Source: Marivivens sp. (lineage in GTDB: Bacteria; Pseudomonadota; Alphaproteobacteria; Rhodobacterales; Rhodobacteraceae). From it: a stretch of DNA of 32,003 nt. Shown here piece by piece: positions 17,693 through 25,731 of this stretch. Within the stretch, counting starts at the first letter, position 1. Each line of letters starts with the position of its first letter. The stretch spans positions 1 to 32,003 of the forward strand of contig JALRLK010000043.1 of assembly GCA_023254495.1 (NCBI GenBank), in the 5' to 3' direction. Below the pieces are notes generated by a model. That model was not told where the DNA came from. It saw nothing but the letters and a program-made list of their open reading frames with translations, and searched no databases. The translations under genes were made by a program, and so were the position numbers.

Positions 17693-18432
17693 CAGTGGCC
17701 TCCCTTGGCGCCGACAGCGGCACGGTTCGCCGCTTCGACCTCTTGCACATATTCATTGATTGCCCGGCGCGATTTGGCCCAGTTGCGGGTGCGCGGGCGC
17801 CGCACGACCGCCATGCCCATTCGCATCAGGTAGAAAACCGGGAAGCGGAAGGCGAGGCCCTTGATCAGCGCCACCAGCCACGGCTGGGCGAGGGGCTGTT
17901 CGGTGCGGCGGAAGAAATTCATGATGACGCGGCTTTCCTCGATCTTGCCGGTCTTGATGACCTGACCCGAGAATTCCTCGTCAAATTCGGTCGAGGGGCT
18001 CTTGGGCGTGTGGCCCTTGAGCTCAAGCCAATGCGCGGTGGCCTTCATGACGCCCTCGGGCACCACATCGCGCGGGCAGGCGTAGGTGCATTTGTTGCAG
18101 GACACGCACTGCCAGATGATGTCCTTGTCGCGCAGCAGCTCTTCTTCCATGCCAAGGCGGATGAGATAGATCCAGTAGCGCGGGTTGAACTCGGGGTTCA
18201 CGGCGTTGACTGTGCAGGCGTTTGTACACGAACCACATTGCCAGCAACGATGGATATTCTCGCCGCCCGGCAGGGCCGCGATCTCGTCCTGCATATCGTC
18301 ATTGTAATCGGTCAGCGAGCGGCCCGTGATAAAGGTGCTCCAGTGGCCGGACACATCGACGCCGTCGATGACGAGGTTCTCATTCTCGACGAGATTCTCC
18401 TTCCGGATCAAGGACTTTTCATGAATTGGCAC
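17692..18432 (-). CDS. shdrC2: Heterodisulfide reductase subunit C-like ferredoxin, sHdrC2, GTG start
   Basis: Two 4Fe-4S motifs (CWQCGSCTNACTVN; CVSCNKCTYACPRDV); GGAGG ribosome-binding site upstream of GTG. Confidence 0.9.
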   Translation of the reverse strand: MPIHEKSLIRKENLVENENLVIDGVDVSGHWSTFITGRSLTDYNDDMQDEIAALPGGENIHRCWQCGSCTNACTVNAVNPEFNPRYWIYLIRLGMEEELLRDKDIIWQCVSCNKCTYACPRDVVPEGVMKATAHWLELKGHTPKSPSTEFDEEFSGQVIKTGKIEESRVIMNFFRRTEQPLAQPWLVALIKGLAFRFPVFYLMRMGMAVVRRPRTRNWAKSRRAINEYVQEVEAANRAAVGAKGGH

Positions 18433-19309
18433 GGGGAGCCTCCGGTTCGGGAAGTGCTGGGGTTCCCCCCAGGAAATGAGCTTGGCCGTCGATCAGACGC
18501 AGGCGGGTGCGGCCGGTTTCGGTGTCCACGGCATCAAGGCCGAGCATCCGGCGGGTATGCAGCATCGGATCGCCTTCCATCGAGAAGTCGGTCCGCAGGT
18601 ATTGCCCGCCCCGGTCGTTGATATAGGCCGCATAGACGTGGGCCATGAGAAGATCGGTATAGAAGGGCAGATCGCGAAAGACGCCTTCGGCGGCGAGAAA
18701 GCCCTGAAGCTCTTCCGACAGGGTCGAATGCATCAGGTAGTCGTCATCTGCGTTGATCTGCGCGGCGTCGACATCCTCGGCGTGCCAGATCTCGCGCAGG
18801 ACGCCGGTTTTCACCTTGGCATCCCAGACCCAGCGGCACATGAGCGGATAGCGATCAGGCGCCGTGAAGTGCAGAACCTCGGCCGCCAAATCGCGCACCC
18901 AGCGGTGCGCCTTGTCGGCGGGGAAGGAGGCCACGAAACCGGCGATCCGCTCGTCGGCGGTGGCGGTGTCGGACCAGCCCGTGAGAAGCTCGATCAGACG
19001 CTGGCGCATGATCGAGAAATCATTGTCGGCCAGCCATTGGCCGATCCGGCGGCGCACCGGGGTCACAAACGCGGCGAGGTCGAGGAATTCCTCTTTCGTC
19101 AGCTTGTCGATATGGCCCTTGCCCAGAAGTTCCTCAAAGAGCGAGGCCTTGAGCATCAGCGCGGTGATATAGCGCTCGACCCCGCCCGTGGGCTCGGCCG
19201 ATTGCACCATGTTCTCGAACGCCCGCCGCAAGCGGTGGCCGGACAGGTCCAGCACCGGCGCCGAAGGCACCGGGGCAGACTTTTCGGCCTGGCGGGCGAA
19301 ACCGAACAT
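18419..19309 (-). CDS. Hyp protein typical of position between sHdrA and sHdrC2
   Basis: 296 aa, overlaps neighbours; position matches the C1-B1-A-hyp-C2-B2 gene order described for sHdr clusters. Confidence 0.8.
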   Translation of the reverse strand: MFGFARQAEKSAPVPSAPVLDLSGHRLRRAFENMVQSAEPTGGVERYITALMLKASLFEELLGKGHIDKLTKEEFLDLAAFVTPVRRRIGQWLADNDFSIMRQRLIELLTGWSDTATADERIAGFVASFPADKAHRWVRDLAAEVLHFTAPDRYPLMCRWVWDAKVKTGVLREIWHAEDVDAAQINADDDYLMHSTLSEELQGFLAAEGVFRDLPFYTDLLMAHVYAAYINDRGGQYLRTDFSMEGDPMLHTRRMLGLDAVDTETGRTRLRLIDGQAHFLGGTPALPEPEAPRANS

Positions 19310-20358
19310 TACTCAGCCGCAACCTTTCCGGCAGGTTTGAAGTTAAGCGCAGCCATCGCGGCGGCCTGACCTTGGGCGATCGAGTCGTCGATCGTCTCGG
19401 GGCCGGTCGCGGCGCCCGCGACGAACACGCCGGGGCGGTTGGTCTCGGCCAGATGCGCATAGGTCGATTGCTTGGCGATGTAGCCATATTTGTTGAGATC
19501 GACGCCAAAGACCGAAGAGATCGTCATGTTGTCGACGTTGGGATCCATGCCGATGGCGTGAACCACCATGTCGAAGGGGATCGAGACCGGGCGCTTGATG
19601 AGCGTGTCCTCGCCCTTCACCAGAAGGCGCTTCCCGTCCGAGGTGACCTCGGCGATGCGGGCCTTGATGTATTTGACCTTATGCTCTTCCTGGCTGGCCC
19701 AGTAATAGTCGCCCTCGTAGAGGCCGAAGGTCCGGATATCCATGTAGTAGATATAGACGTTGGTCTTGGGCGACAGCTCGCGGATTTCCATCGCGATATT
19801 GGCCGAGACTGTGCAGCAGATCTTCGAGCACCACTCGCGGCCGATCTGACGGTCGCGCGAACCGACGCAGAGCAGGATCGCCACGCGGTCCGGCACGCGG
19901 CCATCAGAGGGGCAGCGGATGCCCTTGCCCGACGAGATCATCTGTTCGACCTGCACGGTAGTCACAACATCGGGATAGGTGCCAAAGCCCCACTCGGGCT
20001 TGTTGACGCTGTCAAAGTGGGTGAAGCCGGTGGTCAGGATCGTCGATCCCGCTTCGATCTTGGTTCCGTCCTTCAGCGTCGCGGTGAATGCGCCGGGCTC
20101 GCCCTCGAAGCTCTGCACCTGAGCGTTCAGGCGCACATCGACACCCTCGCGGCCCTGCACACGGTCGACCATGGCGCCGATGGCGTCCTTGGCCCATTCG
20201 TGCGAGGGGACGAGCTTGGCATAACCATCAAGGATGGGCGCGCCGCCGAGCCTGTCTTCCTTTTCGACCAGAACAACCTTCTGGCCGGCCGAGGCGAGGG
20301 CGTGTACTGCCGAGAGCCCGGCGGGTCCGCCGCCGACGATAAGAACGGGTTTCGTCAC
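19309..20358 (-). CDS. shdrA: Heterodisulfide reductase subunit A-like, sHdrA, GTG start
   Basis: VLIVGGGPAGLSAVHALASAGQKVVLVEKEDRLGG FAD motif, CVGSRDRQIGREWCSKICC cysteine motif; GTG at 20358 with AGGAG upstream. The 500-aa ORF in the track starts too early. Confidence 0.92.
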   Translation of the reverse strand: MTKPVLIVGGGPAGLSAVHALASAGQKVVLVEKEDRLGGAPILDGYAKLVPSHEWAKDAIGAMVDRVQGREGVDVRLNAQVQSFEGEPGAFTATLKDGTKIEAGSTILTTGFTHFDSVNKPEWGFGTYPDVVTTVQVEQMISSGKGIRCPSDGRVPDRVAILLCVGSRDRQIGREWCSKICCTVSANIAMEIRELSPKTNVYIYYMDIRTFGLYEGDYYWASQEEHKVKYIKARIAEVTSDGKRLLVKGEDTLIKRPVSIPFDMVVHAIGMDPNVDNMTISSVFGVDLNKYGYIAKQSTYAHLAETNRPGVFVAGAATGPETIDDSIAQGQAAAMAALNFKPAGKVAAE

Positions 20359-20360
20359 TA

Positions 20361-21731
20361 CTATGCTCCTGCGATCGCTTTGGGCCGAACGTAGCCGGGG
20401 CCCGAGGTGATGGCCCGCTTGGGGTCGTAAAGGGTTTCGATGCGGCCGGCCTTGACCTCGTCGAGGTAGCCTTCGAACTCGGCTTTGGCCTTCTCCCAGT
20501 CGATGCCCATCTTCTCCAGAAGGGTCTCGAAGGGCGAGGCGTGCCAGTGCAGCTGTGCCAGCTTGTAGGGATGTGCGCCCATGGTCAGCGCGGCGAACTG
20601 GCAATCGGCCATAACGGGCAGCGCATAGACCTTGTCGACAGCCTTGCCGATCCACTGGTTCTTGTCGAGCGTGGTGATACAGCCAGTGTCGTGGCCGATC
20701 ATCACGTCGGAACGGGCCTCTTCCACGGCGACCTTGATTTTGCGGTCGATGGCGAAAGAGCGGGTGAATTCGCGCTCGCCGATGATGTGGCGGAAGCCGA
20801 AGCCGCAGCAATCATACCATGTGGAATAGTCGATCACCTGCGTGCCCAGGGACTGAAGAAGGCCGGTGGTCACGGCCACACGGTCGCCGTTCATCACGGT
20901 GTCGTCGTAGATGACGTCTTCGGGGACCATCTTGTAGACGTGGCAGGCGGGGTGAACGGTCGAGCGGATGTTCGAGACATCCACCGTCTGGCGATCCTTG
21001 ATGCGGTGGCGCATGACGTGCAGCCACTCGGAATAATGCACGATCTCTTCGGGGATCAGGAGTTTGCCGTCAACAAGGCGGCCCAGCTTGCCAAGGATCG
21101 TCTTGACCTCTTCGCGCAGCTCGGCCGAGTGCAGAAGGAAGCCGCGAATTTCCTTGTAGTTTCCAAAGGATGTGCCGCAGTGGACGAGCGGGTAATAAGT
21201 GCCCTCGGGCAGGCCCTGCGACTTGGCCGAAACATAGGCCTGATGGAAATTCCGCAAGAACACGGCAGCGAGCGAAACCACGTTGCCGATGCCCGAGCCG
21301 TGATAGTTCCACGCGGTGCAGGAGGTCTGGTCGGTCTCGTCGAGATAGTTCAGGCCGAGCTGGTTCTGGATCCAGAGGATCGACGAGGGATAGCCCGGGA
21401 TATTGCCGCACTGGCCGCAGGATTTGTGGTGCCAGAGGTTGTTGGTGGGGATCTTCTTGTCCCAGCCGAAAAGCGTCTTGGCCATCACCGGCTCGTGGAC
21501 GTCGGTCACGCGGTGAACCTTGATCTCGCCCTCTTTTTCAAGCTGCCACATGATGTCGCGCACGTCTTCCTTGCGCTCTTTCGAGGTCAGAAGCGCGCGT
21601 TTGTCGATCCGCGCCTCGACCCAGTCGGTCGCGCGGCGGGCTTCGGTCGTGCTCAGCTTGGTCGGCGTCCAATCGGCCCCAAAGCCGTTGTAGGCACCCG
21701 ATTTCGAACCATTGGTAGTGTCGTTGGCCAT
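20361..21731 (-). CDS. shdrB1: Heterodisulfide reductase subunit B-like, sHdrB1
   Basis: Start MANDTTNGSKS at 21731; CGQCGNIPGYPSS and WYDCCGFGFRH...GHDTGC cysteine motifs. Confidence 0.9.
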   Translation of the reverse strand: MANDTTNGSKSGAYNGFGADWTPTKLSTTEARRATDWVEARIDKRALLTSKERKEDVRDIMWQLEKEGEIKVHRVTDVHEPVMAKTLFGWDKKIPTNNLWHHKSCGQCGNIPGYPSSILWIQNQLGLNYLDETDQTSCTAWNYHGSGIGNVVSLAAVFLRNFHQAYVSAKSQGLPEGTYYPLVHCGTSFGNYKEIRGFLLHSAELREEVKTILGKLGRLVDGKLLIPEEIVHYSEWLHVMRHRIKDRQTVDVSNIRSTVHPACHVYKMVPEDVIYDDTVMNGDRVAVTTGLLQSLGTQVIDYSTWYDCCGFGFRHIIGEREFTRSFAIDRKIKVAVEEARSDVMIGHDTGCITTLDKNQWIGKAVDKVYALPVMADCQFAALTMGAHPYKLAQLHWHASPFETLLEKMGIDWEKAKAEFEGYLDEVKAGRIETLYDPKRAITSGPGYVRPKAIAGA

Positions 21732-21768
21732 AATGTCCTCCGTCCGTGCAGTTGCAGCTACAGGCGTA

Positions 21769-22524
21769 TCAATCGTCGTCGTCTTCGTCGTCTTGCTCGT
21801 CGAGCCAGTCTTCCCACTCTTCGCGCTTCTCATCCATCACGTCGGCAACGACGTCGAAGAGGTTTTCATCGACGGTCTCGAGCTGTTTGAGAACGCCGGT
21901 CGCTTCCCAGATGGTGTAGAGTTCGACCGAGGTCTTGAGGTTCACTTCCCAGGCCGTGTCGAGCGTGTGCATCGTCGGCATGGGGATCGCTTTGCGCAGG
22001 ATCATCAAAGGCGCATCGACCTTGGCCACGTTGGGGCCCCAGTCGGGGAAGGCCTCTTTGGTGATCATGTTGGGGGCAAGCTGGTTGCCGGTGGAAACCA
22101 CCTTGAGAAGCACACGGCTGAAGGGCCGGAGCACCTCTTTGACCGATTCAAACTCGTGCTTGATCGCCACTTCGCGCATTATCATCACGAGGCCGCCGGG
22201 CGAGTTTTCGAAGGGGCAGCGGGCGGCGCAGGTATAGCACTGGGCGCAGGCCCAGATCTTTTCCTGCATCGCGTCATAGATGCCTTCGAGGTTTTCGGTC
22301 CAAAGAAGCTGGACGATCTCGCGGGGGCTATAATCGTAGTAATGCGCCGAGGGGCAGGTCGCCGTGCAGATGCCGCAGTTGAGGCAGCCGTGAATCTCGT
22401 GGCTATAGGTCGGATGGTTCCGGATATCGTCGAAGATTTCCTCGAGCTGTTCCCGGCTGACCGGCGCACCGTCTGAGACCGGATCGGCGATCGGCGGTAG
22501 CGGGATCGACGAATGGGCTGTCAT
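21769..22524 (-). CDS. shdrC1: Heterodisulfide reductase subunit C-like ferredoxin, sHdrC1
   Basis: CLNCGICTATCPSA and CAQCYTCAARCPFE 4Fe-4S motifs; acidic C-terminal tail DEQDDEDDDD. Confidence 0.92.
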   Translation of the reverse strand: MTAHSSIPLPPIADPVSDGAPVSREQLEEIFDDIRNHPTYSHEIHGCLNCGICTATCPSAHYYDYSPREIVQLLWTENLEGIYDAMQEKIWACAQCYTCAARCPFENSPGGLVMIMREVAIKHEFESVKEVLRPFSRVLLKVVSTGNQLAPNMITKEAFPDWGPNVAKVDAPLMILRKAIPMPTMHTLDTAWEVNLKTSVELYTIWEATGVLKQLETVDENLFDVVADVMDEKREEWEDWLDEQDDEDDDD

Positions 22525-22547
22525 GGCTTCGGCCTCCCTTGGCGACG

Positions 22548-22928
22548 TCAGTAGGTCAGAACGCGAACGTCATCGTCTTCCATGATGGATTCAATCACAT
22601 GGGCTCCGCCCACGATCCCTTCGCATTCGGGGATCAGGTCGTCGGCAGTCATTTCAAAGAGATCAAGGTTGGGCGAGCAGCAATAGAATTTGGCGCCTGC
22701 CTCATGTGCATCCTTGATGAAATCATAAACAGTCTTGGGCGAGCCTTCCTTGACGACAAGTTTCTCGGCCTCACCCTTCTTCATCAGGCGGCCGGCGGTA
22801 GCGGTGCAGATGACCTCGACCTCATAATCCATCGCTGCCGCGACAGTTGCCTGGAAGAACGGAGCACCCAGCTCTTCCCCGTTGCGAGGGTCGGTATTTA
22901 CCATCACGATAATCAGCTTTTCCGCCAT
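22548..22928 (-). CDS. DsrE-family protein (DsrE3-like)
   Basis: MAEKLIIVMVNTDPRNGEELGAPFFQATVAAAMDYEVEVICTATAGRLMKKG...GAKFYCCSPNLDLFEM; RBS GGGAGG upstream. Confidence 0.88.
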   Translation of the reverse strand: MAEKLIIVMVNTDPRNGEELGAPFFQATVAAAMDYEVEVICTATAGRLMKKGEAEKLVVKEGSPKTVYDFIKDAHEAGAKFYCCSPNLDLFEMTADDLIPECEGIVGGAHVIESIMEDDDVRVLTY

Positions 22929-22992
22929 ATTTCCTCCCTTTGGCGCCGAACCCAAGACTCCCCATCCCGAGTGTGTCGCCCATTCCTCAACA

Positions 22993-23012
22993 AAATCTTA
23001 TATGTAAAATTT
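22993..23012 (-). promoter_or_regulatory. AT-rich promoter/operator candidate upstream of the dsrE3-hdr operon
   Basis: Isolated AT-rich tract in GC-rich DNA with imperfect inverted repeat AAATCTTA-TATG-TAAAATTT (7/8 match). Confidence 0.45.
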
Positions 23013-23072
23013 CGCATGTCAACGAGACTGTGCCTCGATGCATGACCGTCACCTTCCCGAAGAAAGGGCGCG

Positions 23073-23762
23073 TCACATCCAGCCGCAGTGATCGACGATC
23101 GAAACCATGAGCCTGCTGAGCGCTTCGGCGATCTCGGCCTGCCGGTCTCCAAGTTCGACAAGCGCAGACACAGTATCGTCAGGAGTTTCAGCGAATTCCA
23201 TGATCAGGTCTTCGGCCATGCCACGCTTGTAGCCGGGGTGACCGACCATGCCGAGGCTGTTGCCGTTCACCGTAAAAGCCATGATCTCGCCGTTCGGTCC
23301 TAGCGCGGAAATCTCGGCGGATTTTGGCGGAACGGGGCGATCCCGAAGATAGGAGGCCATCGGAAAATCGCTCGGCAGCGTCGCGCCAAAGGCCGAATCG
23401 GCCACCGGATTGATTCGCGACACGTCAAAGCGCAGGGGAGCTTCGGCCGCCCCACCTCCGGCGGCCACCGAAAGGATCACCGCGCCAAGGCCAAATCCCA
23501 AAACCGGAAGCCCCGCATCAAGGAAAGCCTTGGTGAGGCGCAGCTCTGGCCCGAGGCTGGGCAAGATATGTCCGCTGACCACGCCATATGGGCCTGCGCC
23601 CAGAAGCACCAAGCCGTCGAAATTTCCGGTCACGGACGGGATAGATCCGCCCGCCGCAAAAGGCCGGCGATACTGGAAGCGGACGTTGCGCCCTTCCATA
23701 TGGTCCTCCATGAAGCCGAGGTATTCCGACTCGGTATGCTGGATAACGCAGAGGTTCTTCAT
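23073..23762 (-). CDS. Class I glutamine amidotransferase-like protein, catalytic residues not conserved
   Basis: GATase-1 fold sequence (LVLLGAGPYGVVSG, AFLDAGLPVLGFGLGAVIL, GMVGHPGYKRG) with Gly where the nucleophilic Cys is expected; ATG overlaps the ligase stop (ATGA). Confidence 0.82.
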   Translation of the reverse strand: MKNLCVIQHTESEYLGFMEDHMEGRNVRFQYRRPFAAGGSIPSVTGNFDGLVLLGAGPYGVVSGHILPSLGPELRLTKAFLDAGLPVLGFGLGAVILSVAAGGGAAEAPLRFDVSRINPVADSAFGATLPSDFPMASYLRDRPVPPKSAEISALGPNGEIMAFTVNGNSLGMVGHPGYKRGMAEDLIMEFAETPDDTVSALVELGDRQAEIAEALSRLMVSIVDHCGWM

Positions 23763-24832
23763 GGCTGCGCGGTCGCGGCCATCACGGCCTTGGCGATATC
23801 GGCCCCGGTGACACCCGGCATCTCGATGCCGTTGCCCTCAAGTGCTGCATCGGCGACAGCCGCAAGCGCTGCCTCGTCGAGAGCGCAGCCGCTCAGCGCC
23901 GCGGCCACCATGTCGATCCCTTCGGGCGGCAGGCAGGTGAAATCGCCGCTGATATCCAGCTCCTGCACTTTGCCGTCGTGACTCACAAGCCGCGTGCGGA
24001 TCATCCCGCCCGGCGCCTTGTGGCCGCCTTCCGAGATATGCGTGTGTTCAGAAATCTTGACACCATGCGCCACCGACCGGCGGGCCTTCATATAGGTCCA
24101 GTAGGGATCGGCAAGCTCGGCCTCGGCCCGGGCGATGGCGGCCAGTTCCTCCTCGGTTGGCTGGTCATAGACCGGTTCGACCTTGAGCACATCGGCGCAA
24201 TGCTTAAGGAACCGCGCCTTGATATCGGCCCGTTCAGGCATCTGGCCCAGCTCTTTGGCCATCGTGGTCATATAGTCGTCGAGCGTCTGGCGGAGCTTGT
24301 CGCGGAATTTCTCGGACGGAACCTTGAGGCATTTCGACATGGTCTCGGTATCGAAATCGAGCATGAAGCTGCCGACCATCACCGTGGCTTCGCCGATCGA
24401 AGCCGCTCCCGTGCCGCCGATCTTGCGGCCATCGACATGGATATCGTTCACGGGGCGATAGTTGGCGTTGATCCCCAACTCCTTGTAGGTCCGCACCACC
24501 GGTTCGATGAACTGCGGATAGAGGTTGACCGCAAACTCCGGCGCCTTGTCGCGGGGATAGATGAAATGGGTGAAAAGCTGGTTCTCGTCGAGATAGACCG
24601 CGCCTCCGCCCACATGGCGGCGATAGATCGGCAGGTTGCTCGCCTTGCAGAAATCCTCGTCAACTTCCTTGGCGACCTCTTGGTGCATCCCCACGCAGAC
24701 ATAGGGCGTTTGCGGCGAAACGAGCGAGAGGATCGGATCGCTATCGGGGCCGATGGTTTCGGCAAGGCCGTGATAGACGGCTTGGCTCCGCAGCGCCGGG
24801 ACCATCCCGAAATCTATGACTCTGAGTTTCAT
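23759..24832 (-). CDS. Lipoate-protein ligase with C-terminal accessory domain (sLpl(AB)-like)
   Basis: LplA signatures LPIYRRHVGGGAVYLDENQLFTHFIYP and GRKIGGTGAASIGEATVMVGSFMLDFD; extra C-terminal region HTHISEGGHKAPGGMIRTRLVSHDGKVQELDISGDF. Confidence 0.9.
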   Translation of the reverse strand: MKLRVIDFGMVPALRSQAVYHGLAETIGPDSDPILSLVSPQTPYVCVGMHQEVAKEVDEDFCKASNLPIYRRHVGGGAVYLDENQLFTHFIYPRDKAPEFAVNLYPQFIEPVVRTYKELGINANYRPVNDIHVDGRKIGGTGAASIGEATVMVGSFMLDFDTETMSKCLKVPSEKFRDKLRQTLDDYMTTMAKELGQMPERADIKARFLKHCADVLKVEPVYDQPTEEELAAIARAEAELADPYWTYMKARRSVAHGVKISEHTHISEGGHKAPGGMIRTRLVSHDGKVQELDISGDFTCLPPEGIDMVAAALSGCALDEAALAAVADAALEGNGIEMPGVTGADIAKAVMAATAQP

Positions 24833-24916
24833 GCAACCCTCCCACAGGCAAAGCCGAGAAGACATATCAGCTTTTCTTAATGTGCCAGTGAAACTCTCCT
24901 AGGGGAAGAGGAAAGG

Positions 24917-25621
24917 TCAGGCGGTCTGGACGAGGGCCGAAAGCGGCTCGATGGTGGCCACGTTCCGTGACCGGAGGTCAGCCAAGACCCACTCGGCCAT
25001 CGAGAAATCCTCGGCGGCCGTGTCGCGCGAAGGCGTGACGACCACCCGAAGGCCAGCGGCTTGGGCAGAGAGGACGCCATTGCGGCTGTCTTCAAAGGCC
25101 AGAGCCTCGGACGGGTCGATCCCAAGGCGCTTGACCGCCAGATTGAACACATCCGGCGCAGGTTTCTTGGCGTAGACCTCATCGCCCGCCGCGATCACGT
25201 CGAACACCTCGGCCGCCTCTTTGCCCCAGCACGCGCGGCAGAGGGCATCGACATTGGGGCGGTTGGTCGTTGTGGCGACGGCCACCTTCAGTCCCGCCGC
25301 GCGGGCGGCGGCGATCAGGTCGGCCACACCCGGCCGCAGCGTCAGCGCACGGCTCTCGACAAGCGCGCCATAGCGGTCGGTCTTGGCCTTGTGCAGCGCG
25401 GCGATCTCGTCGTCGCTCGGGCTCGCCGCCCCAATGTGCTCGCGGAAGGCGCGCATCCGCTCCTTGCCGCCAGTGGTCTTCAGAAGCCAGGTGTAGTCCT
25501 CAATGCTCCAGTACCAGTCCACGCAAGCCTCGGCAAAGGTTTCGTTGAAGGCGCGGCGGTGGGCTTCTTCTGCTTCCGAGAGCGTCCCGTCGACGTCGGA
25601 AATCAGGGCACTAAGCGTCAC
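24917..25621 (-). CDS. HAD-superfamily hydrolase, CbbY-like
   Basis: LISDVDGTLSEAEEAHRRAFNETF, KVAVATTTNRPN, AFEDSRNGVLSAQAAGLRVVVTPS. Confidence 0.9.
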   Translation of the reverse strand: MTLSALISDVDGTLSEAEEAHRRAFNETFAEACVDWYWSIEDYTWLLKTTGGKERMRAFREHIGAASPSDDEIAALHKAKTDRYGALVESRALTLRPGVADLIAAARAAGLKVAVATTTNRPNVDALCRACWGKEAAEVFDVIAAGDEVYAKKPAPDVFNLAVKRLGIDPSEALAFEDSRNGVLSAQAAGLRVVVTPSRDTAAEDFSMAEWVLADLRSRNVATIEPLSALVQTA

Positions 25622-25731
25622 TAGAGGGTGCGCATCTCGGCCACTATCCCCGGCAACCTGGAGAAATCGGAAAAGGCGACCGCCTAGGCGGAGGGCCTGT
25701 CCTTCCCCGCCAGACCTGATAGCTTCGCGCT

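Noticed and set aside
20359-20811. N-terminal extension of the 500-aa sHdrA ORF
   Set aside because: Overlaps sHdrB1 in another frame; GTG at 20358 with a good ribosome-binding site gives the expected FAD-motif start.
20541-21890. 449-aa plus-strand ORF antisense to sHdrB1
   Set aside because: Shadow ORF; no recognisable domain and sHdrB1 motifs are clear on the minus strand.
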